Shown: piece after piece, positions 46,241 through 57,275 of the stretch | Position numbering within the stretch: the first letter of the stretch is position 1 | Layout of the letters: each line of letters begins with the position of its first letter | Origin: Chlorocebus sabaeus | Lineage: Eukaryota > Chordata > Mammalia > Primates > Cercopithecidae | NCBI RefSeq assembly: GCF_047675955.1 | Contig: NC_132910.1 | Span: 89,802,923 to 89,866,922 of the forward strand | DNA: 64,000 nucleotides | Reading direction: 5' to 3' | The notes under the pieces: model-generated | Seen by the model: only the letters and a program-made list of their open reading frames with translations | Database searches by the model: none | What the model was told of the DNA's origin: nothing | Program-made: the position numbers and the translations under genes

Positions 46241-47683
46241 GATGTCAATTACCTGAATCCTTTGGAATGACAGAATCAAGCAGCTTAGTAGAACCAAGCT
46301 GGGCAGTGGTCTACTGTGAGGACGGAAGGGGAATAGACAGCTCCCCTCTGTGGACATTCCCTTAGAGGCCCCTTAGAAGCGTGGTTTGTGTCCTACTTTT
46401 TGGTAGTGATTAAACAAATCTGCCTTGCTCTTACAGCCATGAGCACAGAAAGGCTTTGTCAAGGAGATAAATCCAAGTCACGTGCAGCACAGCGCACTCA
46501 GAGCATCTTCACCTGTTCCCGAGTCAATCTCTTCATGCCTGGCTCTCCCCTCGCTTACAAGGGGTGCTCTCCCAGAATCCTCCTTGGTGCCTCTGTGAAT
46601 AGATTTCAGTGGGCAACCCCACCAGGCCAGAGATGCCCAGACATGTCTGCACAGCAGCAGGGGATACCACTTGTGTTCCTTACTGGGAAGCTACTGAGCC
46701 CGTGAGAAAATACAATTTGTCCAGTCCCTGGTTTTTTAGCTATGTTGGACATGCCAGAACCACGCTTAGAAGCAAACCAGTATCCCAGCCATGGGCTTAC
46801 ACAAACATCACTGACCGAGTGACCCTGTATGCAAAGAAATTCTGTGGTTTGGACTGCTGGACTAAAATCAAATCCACATTGCATATTTATCATCCCCCAA
46901 ACAATATTCACACTATAAATCAAGCTCTAGCACTTTGTAGAAATGCTTTCCAGTACAAAGTACCTCGTTGTTCTGTTCTTCACTAACAGTGTATTTTCTT
47001 AAATACGGAACCAAAGGCAGCAAACCATTCAACGTAATAGGGAAATGCTCTTAATGCAGCAAGTATTCTCCATGCTGCCAAACTCCAATAAAATCAGAGG
47101 GAAAATATACTTCCTTCACCCTCAATAACAAGAATGTGCATAAATTTGAGGGAAAAAAAAAAAAGCTAAGGGACCCACTTATAGCCCCTCTCACAATCAC
47201 AATCGAACTACCTGCTCTTTGTAAAGAATGACTACAAGTAAATCTTCGTCTGTCAAAATGAGTAGTATTGTTATTTTAATATTTATATGTGTGTCAAAAG
47301 TAGGTGCAGCCTTATATAATAAATAAGACTATACCCAAAAAACAGTAAAGTCTCTGCCCCAAGAACCTTTACAATCAAAAGTATAAATACAAGAAGGAAA
47401 ATTGCAGATGAAGCCCTGAGTAGAAATGGGATTTGGAGGTGGAACGCTTCAGTCAGTACGTGGGCTGTGTCAGATTTCAAGAATGTAAAAGGAAAGGCTG
47501 TTTCAGAAAGCAGAACAAAACAAAAAAAAAGAGTATTTTAAAAAGAGAAAGGAGACAATGATAAGCTAGGAAGTGAAGTGTTATCTCTCCTTCTGGGTTC
47601 CATCACTTGGGCTAATGCTCAACAGAGATTCCACAAAGTGACCCAAAGCAAAAAACCTATAGCAGAGGAGGTTAGTTTCAAGT
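46241..47683. other. Unique sequence with overlapping open frames, no supported gene
   Basis: No repeat is recognised in 1.4 kb. Plus-strand frames at 46388-46705 (105 codons) and 46609-46986 (125 codons) overlap in different frames, and a 105-codon minus frame covers 46923-46606. A pyrimidine-rich stretch ending 'cttacag' precedes an ATG at 46439, as in an acceptor site. I recognise no domain, signal peptide or repeat in the translations. Most likely these are chance frames; an unannotated exon cannot be excluded. Confidence 0.4.
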
Positions 47684-47913
47684 GGTGGTTGAGAGTATGG
47701 TCTCTGAGATAAGAGTGGGTTAGAATCATGACTCTTACAGGTCTTGGCTCTTGGCTCCTGTGATTTGGATCAAGGTCCTTAATCGTCTCTGTAAACCCCA
47801 GCTCCTCATCTGTAAGATGGGGTAACAATTGTAGAATACTTAGACCCACAGGGTTTCAGGAAGATTAAATAACGAAGAAAGCACAGTGTGTGACATACAG
47901 AAAATGTTCCAAA
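47684..47913 (+). mobile_element. MIR SINE
   Basis: 'tggttgagagtatggtctct', 'ggatcaaggtccttaatcg', 'cagctcctcatctgtaagat' and 'aggaagattaaataacgaag' follow the MIR order. An AluJ inserted at its end. Confidence 0.75.
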
Positions 47914-48238
47914 TAAATCTACCTTTTATTTTTATTTTTACTTTTAGAGACAGGGTCTCACTCTGGTGCCCAGGCTGGAGTGCAGTGGTGCAATCATAGC
48001 TCACTGCAGCCTTGAACTCCTGGGTTCAAGCAATCCTCCCGCCTCAGCTTCCTAAGTTGCTAAAATGACAGGCATTTGCTACCATGCCCAGTTAATGTTT
48101 TTTAATTTTTTATAGAGACAGGGTCTCTCAATGTTGCCCAGGCTGGTCTTGAATTCTTAGCCTCAAGTGATCCTCCCAACTCAGCCTCCCAAAGTTCCAG
48201 GACTACAGGCATGAGTCACTGGGCCCAGCCTAAATCTA
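47914..48238 (-). mobile_element. AluJ-type element with target-site duplication
   Basis: The reverse complement spans 47922-48230. It has the A-rich tail as 'ttttatttttatttttac', both arms ('gcccaggctggagtgcagtg', 'tatagagacagggtctctca') and the end 'gggcccagcc'. Divergence and 'ttgaactcctgggttcaagc' indicate the J group. The flanks 'taaatcta' (47914-47921) and (48231-48238) are identical. Confidence 0.93.
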
Positions 48239-48299
48239 TGATTTAAAAAAATAAATCTGTTTGTCCTCATCTTGAATAAAATAGGAAGAAGTGTTAGAA

Positions 48300-48482
48300 T
48301 GGTGCAGTGAGGAAGGACATGGCATCCAGAAGGCCTTGGTTTTGGTGTTAGCACAGGACAAGTCATCTAACTCCACCCTGGGGTCAATTTCTTCACAGGA
48401 AACAAAGATGTTGGACTATAAACTATGTTGAGCTAAACCTAAAGCTCCCTCAAATTCTTAAAATAATTCCATGACTCTGAGT
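48300..48482 (+). mobile_element. MIR-like fragment
   Basis: 'gtgcagtgaggaaggacatg', 'ggacaagtcatctaactcca' and 'tcaatttcttcacaggaaac' suggest MIR. The end 'ataattccatgactctgag' resembles a CR1/L3-type 3' end. It is strongly decayed. Confidence 0.45.
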
Positions 48483-49609
48483 TTAAAACCAGTAAGTTCC
48501 TGTATAAATCATATTTCTTGCCAAAATGCCAAGCACCATATGGACTCTCTTGCTCTCTGTAATCTGGACTCAATGATGCCATAAATCAAATTATGTCTTC
48601 TAAGACACAGCTGACAAATTTAGACTATAGTGTGGGCGTTTGTCCTGTTCCCTTCTTTCTTATAGTTCAACATAAGTCCCAACAAGCCCAGATTCCCTTT
48701 GTTTTAAAGGTCACATGACCTTGACACTTTTTCAAGTAAGAAGTGGCATCATGACCTTATACCTTTGGAGAAATGCCTCAAGGCCTGGAATTATGAAAAT
48801 ACATCCAGTCTATTTCATAAAGTTTTCCTAAGTCTGATACTACTGAAATAAAAAGTGTAATGCTTGCACTGAACAATAAAAATTACATTGGAAGTGCATA
48901 AGCAATGACAGTTAAAGGAATCATGGAATGTATCTTTTCTAGGAAAATATCTAATGATGGGTGATTTCCAAAGCCCAGGGTCATGGTTCTGAGTGGCATA
49001 CATGCAATTTCAAAATATCTCTTCATTCACATTTCTCATAACCATCAATGCAAGACTCCTGCTCTTTTGATAAGAGCTAGATATCATTTCATTTCCTCAG
49101 TGTTTCCCAAACATTTTGAAATCCTGTAACAAAAGGTGATATGAAACGGATGTATGAGATTTATCTAAAATTCAATTGTGTTTAGCAAAAACACTGCCTA
49201 TGAAATTCTCCTTTGTGTGAGATCATACGTGATATATTGATGAAGCAAGATAGAGTAGGCACAATAAATGATCATGAATAATTACTTAAGCTGCAAGTAT
49301 TAATGTCATCCTCATCTCTCTTTCCTCTGGCTATTTGCATCCCTTTTGAACATAGCTCATTTCTATGGAATGCACACTCTTCTGGTTGAATGTGCTGCTT
49401 CTCTCACACATAAATTAAATTAAAATTTTTAACAGTTAAAACCAGTACACCAACCAATAGAGGACCAACTCTGCTTGTCTCCATTGTGTTTGTAATAATA
49501 CATGTTGATTTTGTTTAGTTTGTCACTGAAGAATGGTTCCAATGCTTGAAATATAATGCATAAAATAAAAAATAATTTTCATTACACTGCATTTAATCAT
49601 AGTGACAAG
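48483..49609. other. Unique sequence
   Basis: No gene or named repeat seen. Confidence 0.45.
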
Positions 49610-49835
49610 CTGATAGGATGGCATGATATTAGTAAAAGAACATGGGTTTAAGTCAGAAAATCTGGATTTTCATCCTGATTCCACCACTTAATAGTGTGTG
49701 TCCGAGAGTCAGTCAGCACATCTGTAAAATGAGAGAGAGAATATTCACCTCATTCGACCATTTTGAGGATTAAATTAACTAATTTAGATCAATGGAAGAG
49801 CACCGTGCAAATGCTAGCTGAGATTCCATAATCTA
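49610..49835 (+). mobile_element. MIR SINE
   Basis: 'aaagaacatgggtttaagtc', 'catcctgattccaccactta', 'cagcacatctgtaaaatgag' and 'tttgaggattaaattaacta' give a clear MIR order. Confidence 0.8.
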
Positions 49836-49910
49836 GTCAATACCACCTCAAATTTTCTGTGTAAAGAGGTGGAATGACTAAATGGGAGGAGATGATCCAT
49901 GACTAAAGGG

Positions 49911-49923
49911 GAGATAGATAGAT

Positions 49924-49968
<45 letters not shown>
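49911..49968. repeat. (GATA)n microsatellite
   Basis: About 58 bp of GATA/TAGA tetranucleotides run with one early interruption ('gatagatatagatag') and then an uninterrupted run to 49968. Tetranucleotide tracts of this length are commonly length-variable in populations. Confidence 0.97.
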
Positions 49969-49969
<1 letters not shown>

Positions 49970-50035
49970 AAAAGAAAGAATATATCAATAAGAATTTCTA
50001 ATACATATATAACAGTTGATTATTACAAACTAAAC

Positions 50036-50290
50036 TTTAAAAGTCATGGGGTCTCCAGACAGACGGTGGAATGGTGGTTGCTAGGGGTTGGGGAAGAGGA
50101 AGAATGGGAGGGTTTTCTTGTTTAATGGGTAGAGTTTTCATTGTACAAGGAACAGAGTTATGAAGATAGATGGTGGTGATGGTCGCACAATACTACGAGT
50201 GTATTTAATACCACTGAACTATACACTCAAAAATGGTTAAGATGGTAAATTCTATGTTATGTATATTTTAATACAATTTATAAATGGAAG
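50036..50290 (+). mobile_element. Old L1M 3' end
   Basis: 'ggaatggtggttgctagggg', 'atggtggtgatggtcgcaca', 'taccactgaactatacactc', 'aaaatggttaagatggtaaa' and 'tatgttatgtatattttaat' match the 3' UTR end of an L1M group. The reverse-oriented L1M at 54540 is of the same type. Confidence 0.85.
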
Positions 50291-51654
50291 AAAAATGTCA
50301 TGGAGTCTCTGTGTACAGTCATACAATGTGTGGCCTATGTCAGGGCATCCCTCCAGCCAAGAGGATGAGTGGGAAAATCCAGCCTGCACTCCACTCACAA
50401 GAGGCATGTCCCAGCACAGGGCTGTGTCTGCCTAGAGGTAGGGGCATCTTTTTCTAATTTACACAAAGCCCTCCTGTGGACTGTGAGTCTGATCAGAATT
50501 CCTGCATTAAATCCTCAGACAATTCTCAAAGGTATTATTGCCCCACTCTTACAAATTAAAAAACCAAGACTCAAATAACTGAAATGAATTATCCAAGGAA
50601 TTAAAGCATGAATCAAGGTCTTCTGACACCTAGGCCAATGCATTGCCTATTACATACCAGAAACCTAAGACCAAAGAAGCTCCCAAGTAAGTGCTGAGCA
50701 GATTGATTGATATAAACCTGGTCAAGACTTGACAAAAACTCAACCACAGAGGTAAAACTCCATTCTCCTCTCATTTCCATTAACGGATCCTGAGTCCACA
50801 GACAGAAGACCTAGAACATAAGTCTGGGACAGACAGCCCAGTTTACATCACATACGACAGAAGGACACACAATTTTTTCCATCCAAAATGCTTTCAATGT
50901 AAGAAGCAAAATAGATGTACAGCTAAATAAACACAATGAAGTGTTAATAGAAGTCATAATAGAAAGACCACACAACTGTTTTCCCATTTGTGTCTATGAA
51001 CTGATGGAGGATTCAGATAAATGCTGTCAAGATGGGGTGGGGTGAGGCTTCAGACCGGATGGGACTTGGAAGTTAGGAGGGTGACCCTGAGGTCTCTTTG
51101 TGGTGAATTTGTCAGAGCATACTGGCTGGCATGGGCTGCCAAGGGTGGGACAGGCAGTCACAGCATCTACATCCTGCAGGTAGAGTTGAGCAGAAAAAGC
51201 CCAAGGGATACAAGCTGAAAATTGCATGGAGCAGAGCAAAGCCTGTAAACTGGAGAAATGTGTACCAATGACCCACTCATGGAGGCAAATTATCAGAGAT
51301 CCATGGTCAGATAAAGGAACAGCATGTAAGCCAGAGGAGAGTCTGAATAAGCAGCAGAAAAAGGTGTGTGCGTTGTGCTCCTAAATACACTGTACTCTTA
51401 CTGTGAATGAACTAGTTTCATTTAAAGAACCAAGGTCAGAAGGGACAGGAAGACTTAAGCCCTGGAGTTCAGGAAGGCCAAGTAGTGAACAAATGAAATA
51501 TTTATATGTATAAATCTTTAGACTGGTGCTATGAAAGAGCTCAGTAGCCCTGGAGAGGATGGAGTCTTCAAAAACCAAGGTAAATGGAGCTGAGAAGTAG
51601 AAAAATCATAGGAACGTGAACAAAAGGAAAAATCTAGGGCACAGTAGAGTGGCA
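50291..51654. other. Unique sequence
   Basis: No gene is recognised. A GC-richer patch at about 51020-51240 has overlapping frames on both strands with no domain. Confidence 0.45.
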
Positions 51655-51712
51655 TTTATTCACTCATTTATTCGTTCAACAAACTTCACGGAGTGTTCAT
51701 TAATGATATATA
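51655..51712 (-). mobile_element. L2 3' end, left part (split by MIR)
   Basis: 'ttcactcatttattcgttca', 'acaaacttcacggagtgttc' is the reverse L2 3' end. The next L2 block, 'cctactatgttcttgctctc', appears only after the MIR at about 51975. Confidence 0.65.
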
Positions 51713-51974
51713 TAGTAATAGTAGTAACAGCAGCTAACACTTACATAGCACATGTTCTATGCCACACGTTGTTTTAAGGACTTTTAAACCTTTTAACCCT
51801 CACTGCCCTGCGAGCTAGTTACTCCTATTATCCCTGTTTTGTAGATGAGGAAACTGGGGCACAGAGAAGGTAAATATTTTGCTGGCGATCATTCAGCTTA
51901 TGAGTGCATGAGCAGCATTTGACCCAGGCTCTCTGGATCCAGAGTCTGCTTACATCCTTCACTATGATAATAAC
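51713..51974 (-). mobile_element. MIR SINE inserted in L2
   Basis: The reverse MIR is complete: 'agctaacacttacatagcac', 'aaccttttaaccctcactgc', 'attatccctgttttgtagat', 'gaggaaactggggcacagag', 'cagcatttgacccaggctct' and 'cagagtctgcttacatcctt'. Confidence 0.85.
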
Positions 51975-52075
51975 CTACTATGTTCTTGCTCTCTGCCAGC
52001 CGCCACAGATGTGGGAAGGCCTGGCTTCTGTTCCTAAAGGAATTTGTCACCCAGTGGAAGTTGTGGAATAGCAGT
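51975..52075 (-). mobile_element. L2 3' region, right part
   Basis: 'cctactatgttcttgctctc', 'aaaggaatttgtcacccagt' continues the L2 interrupted by the MIR. Confidence 0.55.
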
Positions 52076-52776
52076 AAATAGAAATGTGGAGGAGAGGGGC
52101 CCGTGACAAGTTTCAGTTAATCACAATTTTCCTGGGTTGGCCCAGATTTTCTTGCTCTCATTTGAGTCCCATCCATGGAGAGCTTACCAATTATGGGAAC
52201 TTAACAGTGGTATTAACTAGGGGGAAGAGAACAAATCCGACTTCCCAAACACTCCTCCACTCTTCTAATAATAGATTTGAATAATGCACATATAGTTTGA
52301 GTCCTTAGCAGATATCTGGAATTTATTTCTGCTTTGCCTGAAACCTTTTATTAGAATAATAATTTTTAAAAAGCCTAGGACATCCTATAGCTTGACATTA
52401 AATAAATGTAAACCTCTACTCAGAAACTATTTAAATTTTGTTTAAAGTGTTCTCTGTGAAAGTTAAATGACCTTTAAGAAGAAACTCTGAAAATGTGTCT
52501 GCCATAAGGATAATTTATGAGCTGAACACATTCCACAGGTACTGCTAAGAGTGACACATGTGTTCCTGAAAAAGTACAGGAAAGTTCAGTGACATTCACA
52601 GTACTTTGCTGAAGAGCCCTGTCTAGTTGCTTCACTGATGGGCACTGTGGTTTCTGGCTTTAGCCTGTCCTGAGAGCCCTGGACGAAACAGCCCTTGAAC
52701 CCCAAGTGCTGGGCACATGAATGTGATGGACAAGCGTTTGCTGCTGTTTTTAAGTTCTCTTTAGGTCAACATTTCC
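52076..52776. other. Unique sequence
   Basis: Nothing recognised. Confidence 0.45.
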
Positions 52777-53128
52777 AGGCATATATCACTACCTCACAAA
52801 TCACCCTAAAACACAAGAATTTAAAGCAACTAATAGAATTTATTTTTGCCCATAAATGTGCAGTGTGGGCAATGCTCCACAAGAACAGGTCATCTCCGCT
52901 CCCCTCGGCTGACGTGGGGTCGAATACTTCTCTTTATATCCACCACGTGGCCTCTCCAGTATGGCAGCGTCAAAGTGGCCAGACTTTTTACATGTCGGCT
53001 CAGGGCTTCCAAGGCATGTGTCCCAAGAAAGAGCATGGGGGAACCTGTATTACCATTAATGATCTAGTCTCAAACATCACTCAGCTTTACTTCTGCCATA
53101 TTCTATTAATCAAGGTAGTCGGTTTCAA
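52777..53128 (-). mobile_element. MLT1-like LTR, first part (split by MER1)
   Basis: 'caaatcaccctaaaacaca', 'aatagaatttatttttgccc', 'tccaccacgtggcctctcca', 'aagtggccagactttttac' and 'gccatattctattaatcaag' follow the reverse order of an old MaLR LTR. The 185-codon frame at 52695-53252 runs across this LTR and the MER1 and is not a gene. Confidence 0.6.
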
Positions 53129-53432
53129 CAGAGGTGTCCAACAACCTCTGTGGCACCAGGGACTGGTTTCATGGAAGACAATTTTTCCATGGGGCGGGGG
53201 GCAGAGGGTAATTCTGGAGGGGGTTGGTTTCAGGATGAAGCACACATCCTAGATCCCTCGTATGTGCGGTTCACAATAGGGTTCCTGCTCCTATGAGAAT
53301 CTAATGCCAATGCTGATCTGCCAGGAGGCTGAGCGCTGGTGGTCATGCTCACTCACCCACCACTCACCTCCTACTGTACGGCCTAGTTTCTAACAGGCCA
53401 AGGCCCAGGAGTTGGGGACCCCTGAGTTATAA
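53121..53432 (-). mobile_element. MER1 (hAT-Charlie) element
   Basis: The body spans 53129-53424. The left end is 'cagaggtgtccaacaacc' and the right end 'gttggggacccctg', forming the CAGGGGTCCCCAAC-type inverted termini. Internal 'accagggactggtttcatgg', 'caatttttccatggggcg' and 'atgagaatctaatgccaatg' are typical. The flanks 'ggtttcaa' and 'agttataa' match at 5 of 8. Confidence 0.88.
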
Positions 53433-53510
53433 GACCAGGACAGGTTCAAGGGGAGGGGAAAATAGACTCCTCCTTTTGTTGGATGGGGGTGTGACAATGT
53501 TCTGGAAAAT
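53425..53510 (-). mobile_element. MLT1-like LTR, second part
   Basis: 'aggttcaaggggaggggaaa', 'atagactcctccttttgttg' continues the LTR beyond the MER1. Confidence 0.6.
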
Positions 53511-53880
53511 TACATAAGATGGAAAATATTGCTCCTGCCATTTTTGACACAGTCTACCCTAAACTCACAGGAAGAATTTGTCTCCAATTCCATAACAGGA
53601 ACTGATGTGCTACTACTAAGAATATGTTAGTTTAGCTCATGAAGCTGTGGATCTTGTTTTCATCTTTTCTATTGGCTTCCAGAAGACCCATAGACAAATG
53701 TGTTGCCTTCCTCTAGCCAGATCCCCTGTAAAATTTCATATACAGTAACTTACCCTGTGTTCATTTTATTTTCCCACCATTAGTTTCCCTTTGCTTCAAT
53801 TTTCCTCACTTTTAAAATACACTGTTGCTGTATATGTATTCTACCAGCTGCAACGAAAGTGAGATATGAATTTTAAAATT

Positions 53881-54073
53881 TCCAAGAATCAGCCGGGTGT
53901 GGTGGCACACACCTGCCATCCCAACTGCACTAGAAACTGAGGCAGGAGGATCACTTGAGCCCAGGAGTTCAAGGCTGCAGCGAGCTATGATTGCACCATT
54001 GTACTCCAGCCTGGGTGACAGAGTGAGACCCTGTCTCAAAAAAATAAATTAAGTAAATAAAATACTCCAAGAA
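53881..54073 (+). mobile_element. Alu right monomer (FRAM or truncated AluJ) with target-site duplication
   Basis: From 53889, 'cagccgggtgtggtggcaca' to 'gtgagaccctgtctc' is one Alu right arm of J type. An A-rich tail with 'taaa' units extends to 54065. The flanks 'tccaagaa' (53881-53888 and 54066-54073) are identical, so it inserted as a monomer or 5'-truncated copy. An A-run follows at 54111-54128. Confidence 0.92.
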
Positions 54074-54539
54074 ACCAGAGAATCCACCCAGTAGAAAATA
54101 CATCTAGTTTAAAAAAAAAAAAAAAAAAGATAGCAAAAGAGGTTAAACCTCACTAGTAATGATAAAAATGAATATTAAAAGAAGTCACCATTTTTTCTTA
54201 TCACTTAATTGGGTCCTAGGCTCAGTGTTTAGTCCTTCACTAACACTGTAATTATTAAAATTATTTTCTTTCCATTAGTCAAGGATGAGGATCAGGATAT
54301 GGACAATGAGATCAGTACTTCTGGATGTACCTAGGAGAACTGTAAAACTGCACAATTGCTTCCACAGAATAATTTGGTGACACTTATTAAAGGCCAGAAA
54401 ATACCATGAACTTCGATCCAGTAAAATCTCTTCTAGGTTCTAGAACAAGGAAATAACCCAGATTCTGGGAAATCTGATTTATGCATCAGGACATTGTCTC
54501 ATTGTCTAAATGCATTAGGAAGTCATCTTAGTTTATCTT

Positions 54540-54724
54540 TTTAAAAATTGTTGTAAAATACACACATACAAAATGTACCATTTAACTGCATGTAAGTGTA
54601 CAGTGTCAGTGGCATTAAGTGTATTCACATTATTATGTGGCCATCACCACTATACATGTCCAGAAGTTTTTCATCATCTTTAACATAAGCTCTGTACCCA
54701 TTAAACAACAACTCCCCATTCTCT
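54540..54724 (-). mobile_element. L1M 3' region, first part
   Basis: 'tgtaaaatacacacatacaa', 'aaatgtaccatttaactgca', 'ggccatcaccactatacatg' and 'taagctctgtacccattaaa' are the reverse L1M 3' UTR. An Alu interrupts it at 54725. Confidence 0.88.
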
Positions 54725-55031
54725 TTTTATTTTAATTAATTTATTTATTTTGACATGGAGTCTAGCTCTGTTGCCCAGGCTAGAGTGCAGTGGCGCAATC
54801 TCTGCTCACTGCAACTTCTGCCTCCTGGCCTCAAGCAGTTCACTGCCTCAGCCTCCCAAGTAGCTGGGATTACAGGCACCCACCACCATGCCCAGCTACA
54901 TTTTTGTATTTTTAGTAGAGACGAGGTCTCACCGTCTTAGCCAGGCTGGTCTTGAACTCTGGACCTCATGATCCACCCACCTCGGCCTCCCAAAGTGTTG
55001 GGATTACGGGCATGAGCCGCCACACCTGGCC
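54725..55031 (-). mobile_element. Alu (S-like) inserted in L1M
   Basis: It runs from an A/T-rich tail complement ('attaatttatttatttt') through 'gctctgttgcccaggctaga' to 'gagccgccacacctggcc'. The L1M resumes immediately ('ccattcttatctcc'). The flanks 'aactccccattct' and 'agctctccattct' look like a decayed duplication. The plus frames at 54755-54940 and 54952-55185 are Alu/L1. Confidence 0.92.
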
Positions 55032-55433
55032 AAAAGCTCTCCATTCTTATCTCCCTCAACCCCCACCCCTGGTAACCACGATTCTACTTTCTGTTTCTGT
55101 AAATTCCACTGCTCCAGGTACCTCATATATGTGGAATCATATGGTATTTGCATTTTTTGTGGCTAGTTCACTTCCCTTAGCATAAAGTCCTCAAGGTTCA
55201 TCCATGTTATAGTATGTGTCAGAATTTCCTTCCTTTTTAAGTATGACTAATATTCCATTGTATGTGTAGTCCACATTTTGTTTATCATTCACATTTCATT
55301 CATCCACGGATGGTTGGGTTAGTTCCACCTTCTGACCACTGTGAACACTACTGCTGTGGACAGGAGCACACAAATATCTGTTCTGAGTCCCTGCTTTCCA
55401 TTTTTTGGGGTATATAGTCAGAAGTGGAATTGC
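55032..55433 (-). mobile_element. L1M 3' region, second part
   Basis: 'ctggtaaccacgattctact', 'catatatgtggaatcatatg', 'aaggttcatccatgttatag', 'atattccattgtatgtgtag' and 'gtatatagtcagaagtggaa' continue the reverse L1M. Confidence 0.9.
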
Positions 55434-55559
55434 TTTGATTTATTTGATGTCAATGAAATATTAGAAACCATCATCATGTATACCAAATCAGGGAACTGTT
55501 TATTAAATTACATACAGACCCTTCATCTTCTATCTCCTTTGGAAATGAGGACTCTGGAG

Positions 55560-55765
55560 ACCTCCCATGAGCCTTTCCTGGCCAGGCTGTCCACGTCCTG
55601 CTCTTGCCTCTGTCACAGCACCTGTCCCATTGTGTTGTTGTTCGCTTGATTGTTTCCTCAACCAGAGCTCTGTCAGGAGAGTGACTTTGTCTTCCATCTC
55701 TGGCCTCAATTCCCCAATTCCTGGCACATAATACGAGCTTGAAAAGTGTTGACTGAGTGAAAAAT
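55560..55765 (+). mobile_element. L2 LINE 3' end
   Basis: 'cctcccatgagcctttcctg', 'tgattgtttcctcaacc', 'ctctgtcaggagagtgactt', 'ccattcctggcacataatac'-like blocks and 'gttgactgagtg' follow the L2 3' end order, with divergence. Confidence 0.55.
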
Positions 55766-56324
55766 AAACTAGCTAGAAATAGGGCAGTCAGAAACCACCT
55801 CATAGTAAATTTGATTCAGATGTTTATCAGCTGATTGTGGAAACCTCATAAAGGACATAAACCTACACTATAATTTGGGGAAAACAAAATAAAAATCTTA
55901 GAAATGATAGGAAAACCTTAGGTCAAAGGTGAATATACCTATAGAACTTAAGGGCACTAAAGTGGGTTGTGTTGTTTTAGTATTTAATGTGCAGAGAGAA
56001 AGTGAGGTTCTTGGAGACAGTGAGTCCTCCAGGAGGCCAGGGAAATCTTTCCCACATGGAAACATTCACACGTACACATCATTCTTTGCCTTCTATTCCA
56101 ATGACTGTACATAAAAATATACACATCTATATTCTAAGATAACAAATATCTAATATTCTAAACTGCCAGAGCTAGTAAATATTTCTTACCCATACTATAT
56201 CAAACCCAGTCTTACATTTTAAAGAAATAAATTGATTTTCAGTAATAGATATCGATAAATCCCAAATCTTATTTGATCTAGATTTTCCCCTTTTTTATTA
56301 AACACCACATCCTTAGAAGTTCAG
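55766..56324. other. Unique sequence
   Basis: Nothing recognised. Confidence 0.45.
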
Positions 56325-56591
56325 TCAGACCTTTATTCAACATCACTTCCTTCAAGATGACTTCTCTGATCCCCAGCCTGTCCCAGAGCACACCCACCAA
56401 TGTATTTTTCCTTCCACTGCTTGACTCACTCTTCGTGTCACTGTCACCTGATATGCCATCATTCAGGCTTTCTTTTATTTTCTGTCCCTCATTTTAGAAT
56501 GTGCACTTCTTGAGGACAAAAGCTTTTTTCACTCTATGCCTAGATCAGCATCAAGAGTATACTGGCAATTTAAAAAATATTTATTAAATGA
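56325..56591 (+). mobile_element. L2 LINE 3' end, well preserved
   Basis: 'ccttcaagatgacttctctg', 'atcccc', 'cattttagaatgtgcacttc', 'ttgaggacaaaagcttttt' and 'caatttaaaaaatatttatt' give the complete order of the L2 3' region to its terminal 'aaatga'. An AluJ inserted exactly at its end. Confidence 0.8.
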
Positions 56592-56921
56592 TGCCAGGCA
56601 TGGTGGCCCACACCTGAAATCTCAGCACCTTGGAAAGCTGAGATGGGAGAATTACTTGAGCCCAGGAGTTTAAGGCCAGCCTGGGCAACATAGCGAGAAC
56701 TTGTCTCTCAAAAAATAAAAATAAAAAAAATTAGCCAGGCATGGTTGCATGTACTTGTGGTCCTAACTACTCAGGAGACTGAGGCAGGTAGACTACTTAA
56801 GCCCAGGAGGTGGAGGCTGCAGTGAGCCAAGATCGCACCAGTACACCCCAGCCTTGGTGACAGAGTGAGACCCTGTTTCAAAAACAAACAAAAAAAACCC
56901 CAGCAATATATGTTAAATGAC
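56576..56921 (+). mobile_element. AluJ-type element with 16-bp target-site duplication
   Basis: The body is about 56592-56900, from 'tgccaggcatggtggccc' to 'gtgagaccctgtttc' and an A-rich tail. The middle A-rich linker is long. The flanks at 56576-56591 and 56906-56921 ('aatat..ttaaatga') match at 14 of 16. Confidence 0.93.
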
Positions 56922-56989
56922 TATGCACATAAAATAAAGTTACATTTAAAAATCAATGACTAAATTATATAAACAACATGAGAAAATGT

Positions 56990-57045
56990 GTGTATATATG
57001 TAAATATATGTGTGTGTGCAGACACACACAGACACATACACACAC
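56990..57045. repeat. Low-complexity TG/CA tract
   Basis: 'gtgtgtatatatg', then 'gtgtgtgtgc' and 'acacacacagacacatacac' make a degenerate dinucleotide tract. The MaLR LTR inserted at its end, and CA repeats continue after it at 57599-57640. Confidence 0.85.
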
Positions 57046-57107
57046 AACTATGGTTTGAATGATGGTGTCCCCTACAAAATTCATGTTAAAACTTAATCAC
57101 CAATGTG
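57046..57107 (+). mobile_element. MaLR LTR, first part (split by MER2)
   Basis: 'aactatggtttgaatgatgg' and 'aaacttaatcaccaatgtga' open an ERVL-MaLR LTR of MST/MLT1 type. Confidence 0.85.
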
Positions 57108-57275
57108 ATGCAGATGCTCCTTGACATACAATGGGGTTACGTCCCTATAACCACATTGTGAGTAAAAAGTATAATGTCAGAAAGTATCATAAATAATCAT
57201 TTAATACCCTGATAAACCCATGGTAAAGTCAAAAAATCGTAAGTTGAACTATTGTAAGTCTGGGACTATCTTTTG
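57108..57275. mobile_element. MER2-type (TcMar-Tigger) DNA transposon
   Basis: Ends 'cagatgctccttgacataca' and 'cgtaagttgaactattgtaa' plus 'gtctgggactatctt' are near-complementary Tigger/MER2 termini. It is short, about 168 bp, so most of the internal part is deleted. The LTR continues right after with 'actaagaggtgggtccttta'. Confidence 0.8.

Noticed and set aside
53185..53225. G-rich stretch as a CpG island or promoter
   Set aside because: It is the internal G-rich part of a MER1 element, short and isolated.
52695..53252. 185-codon open frame, the longest in the window
   Set aside because: It crosses unique DNA, an old LTR and a MER1 transposon; the frame is a by-product of repeats and has no recognisable domain.
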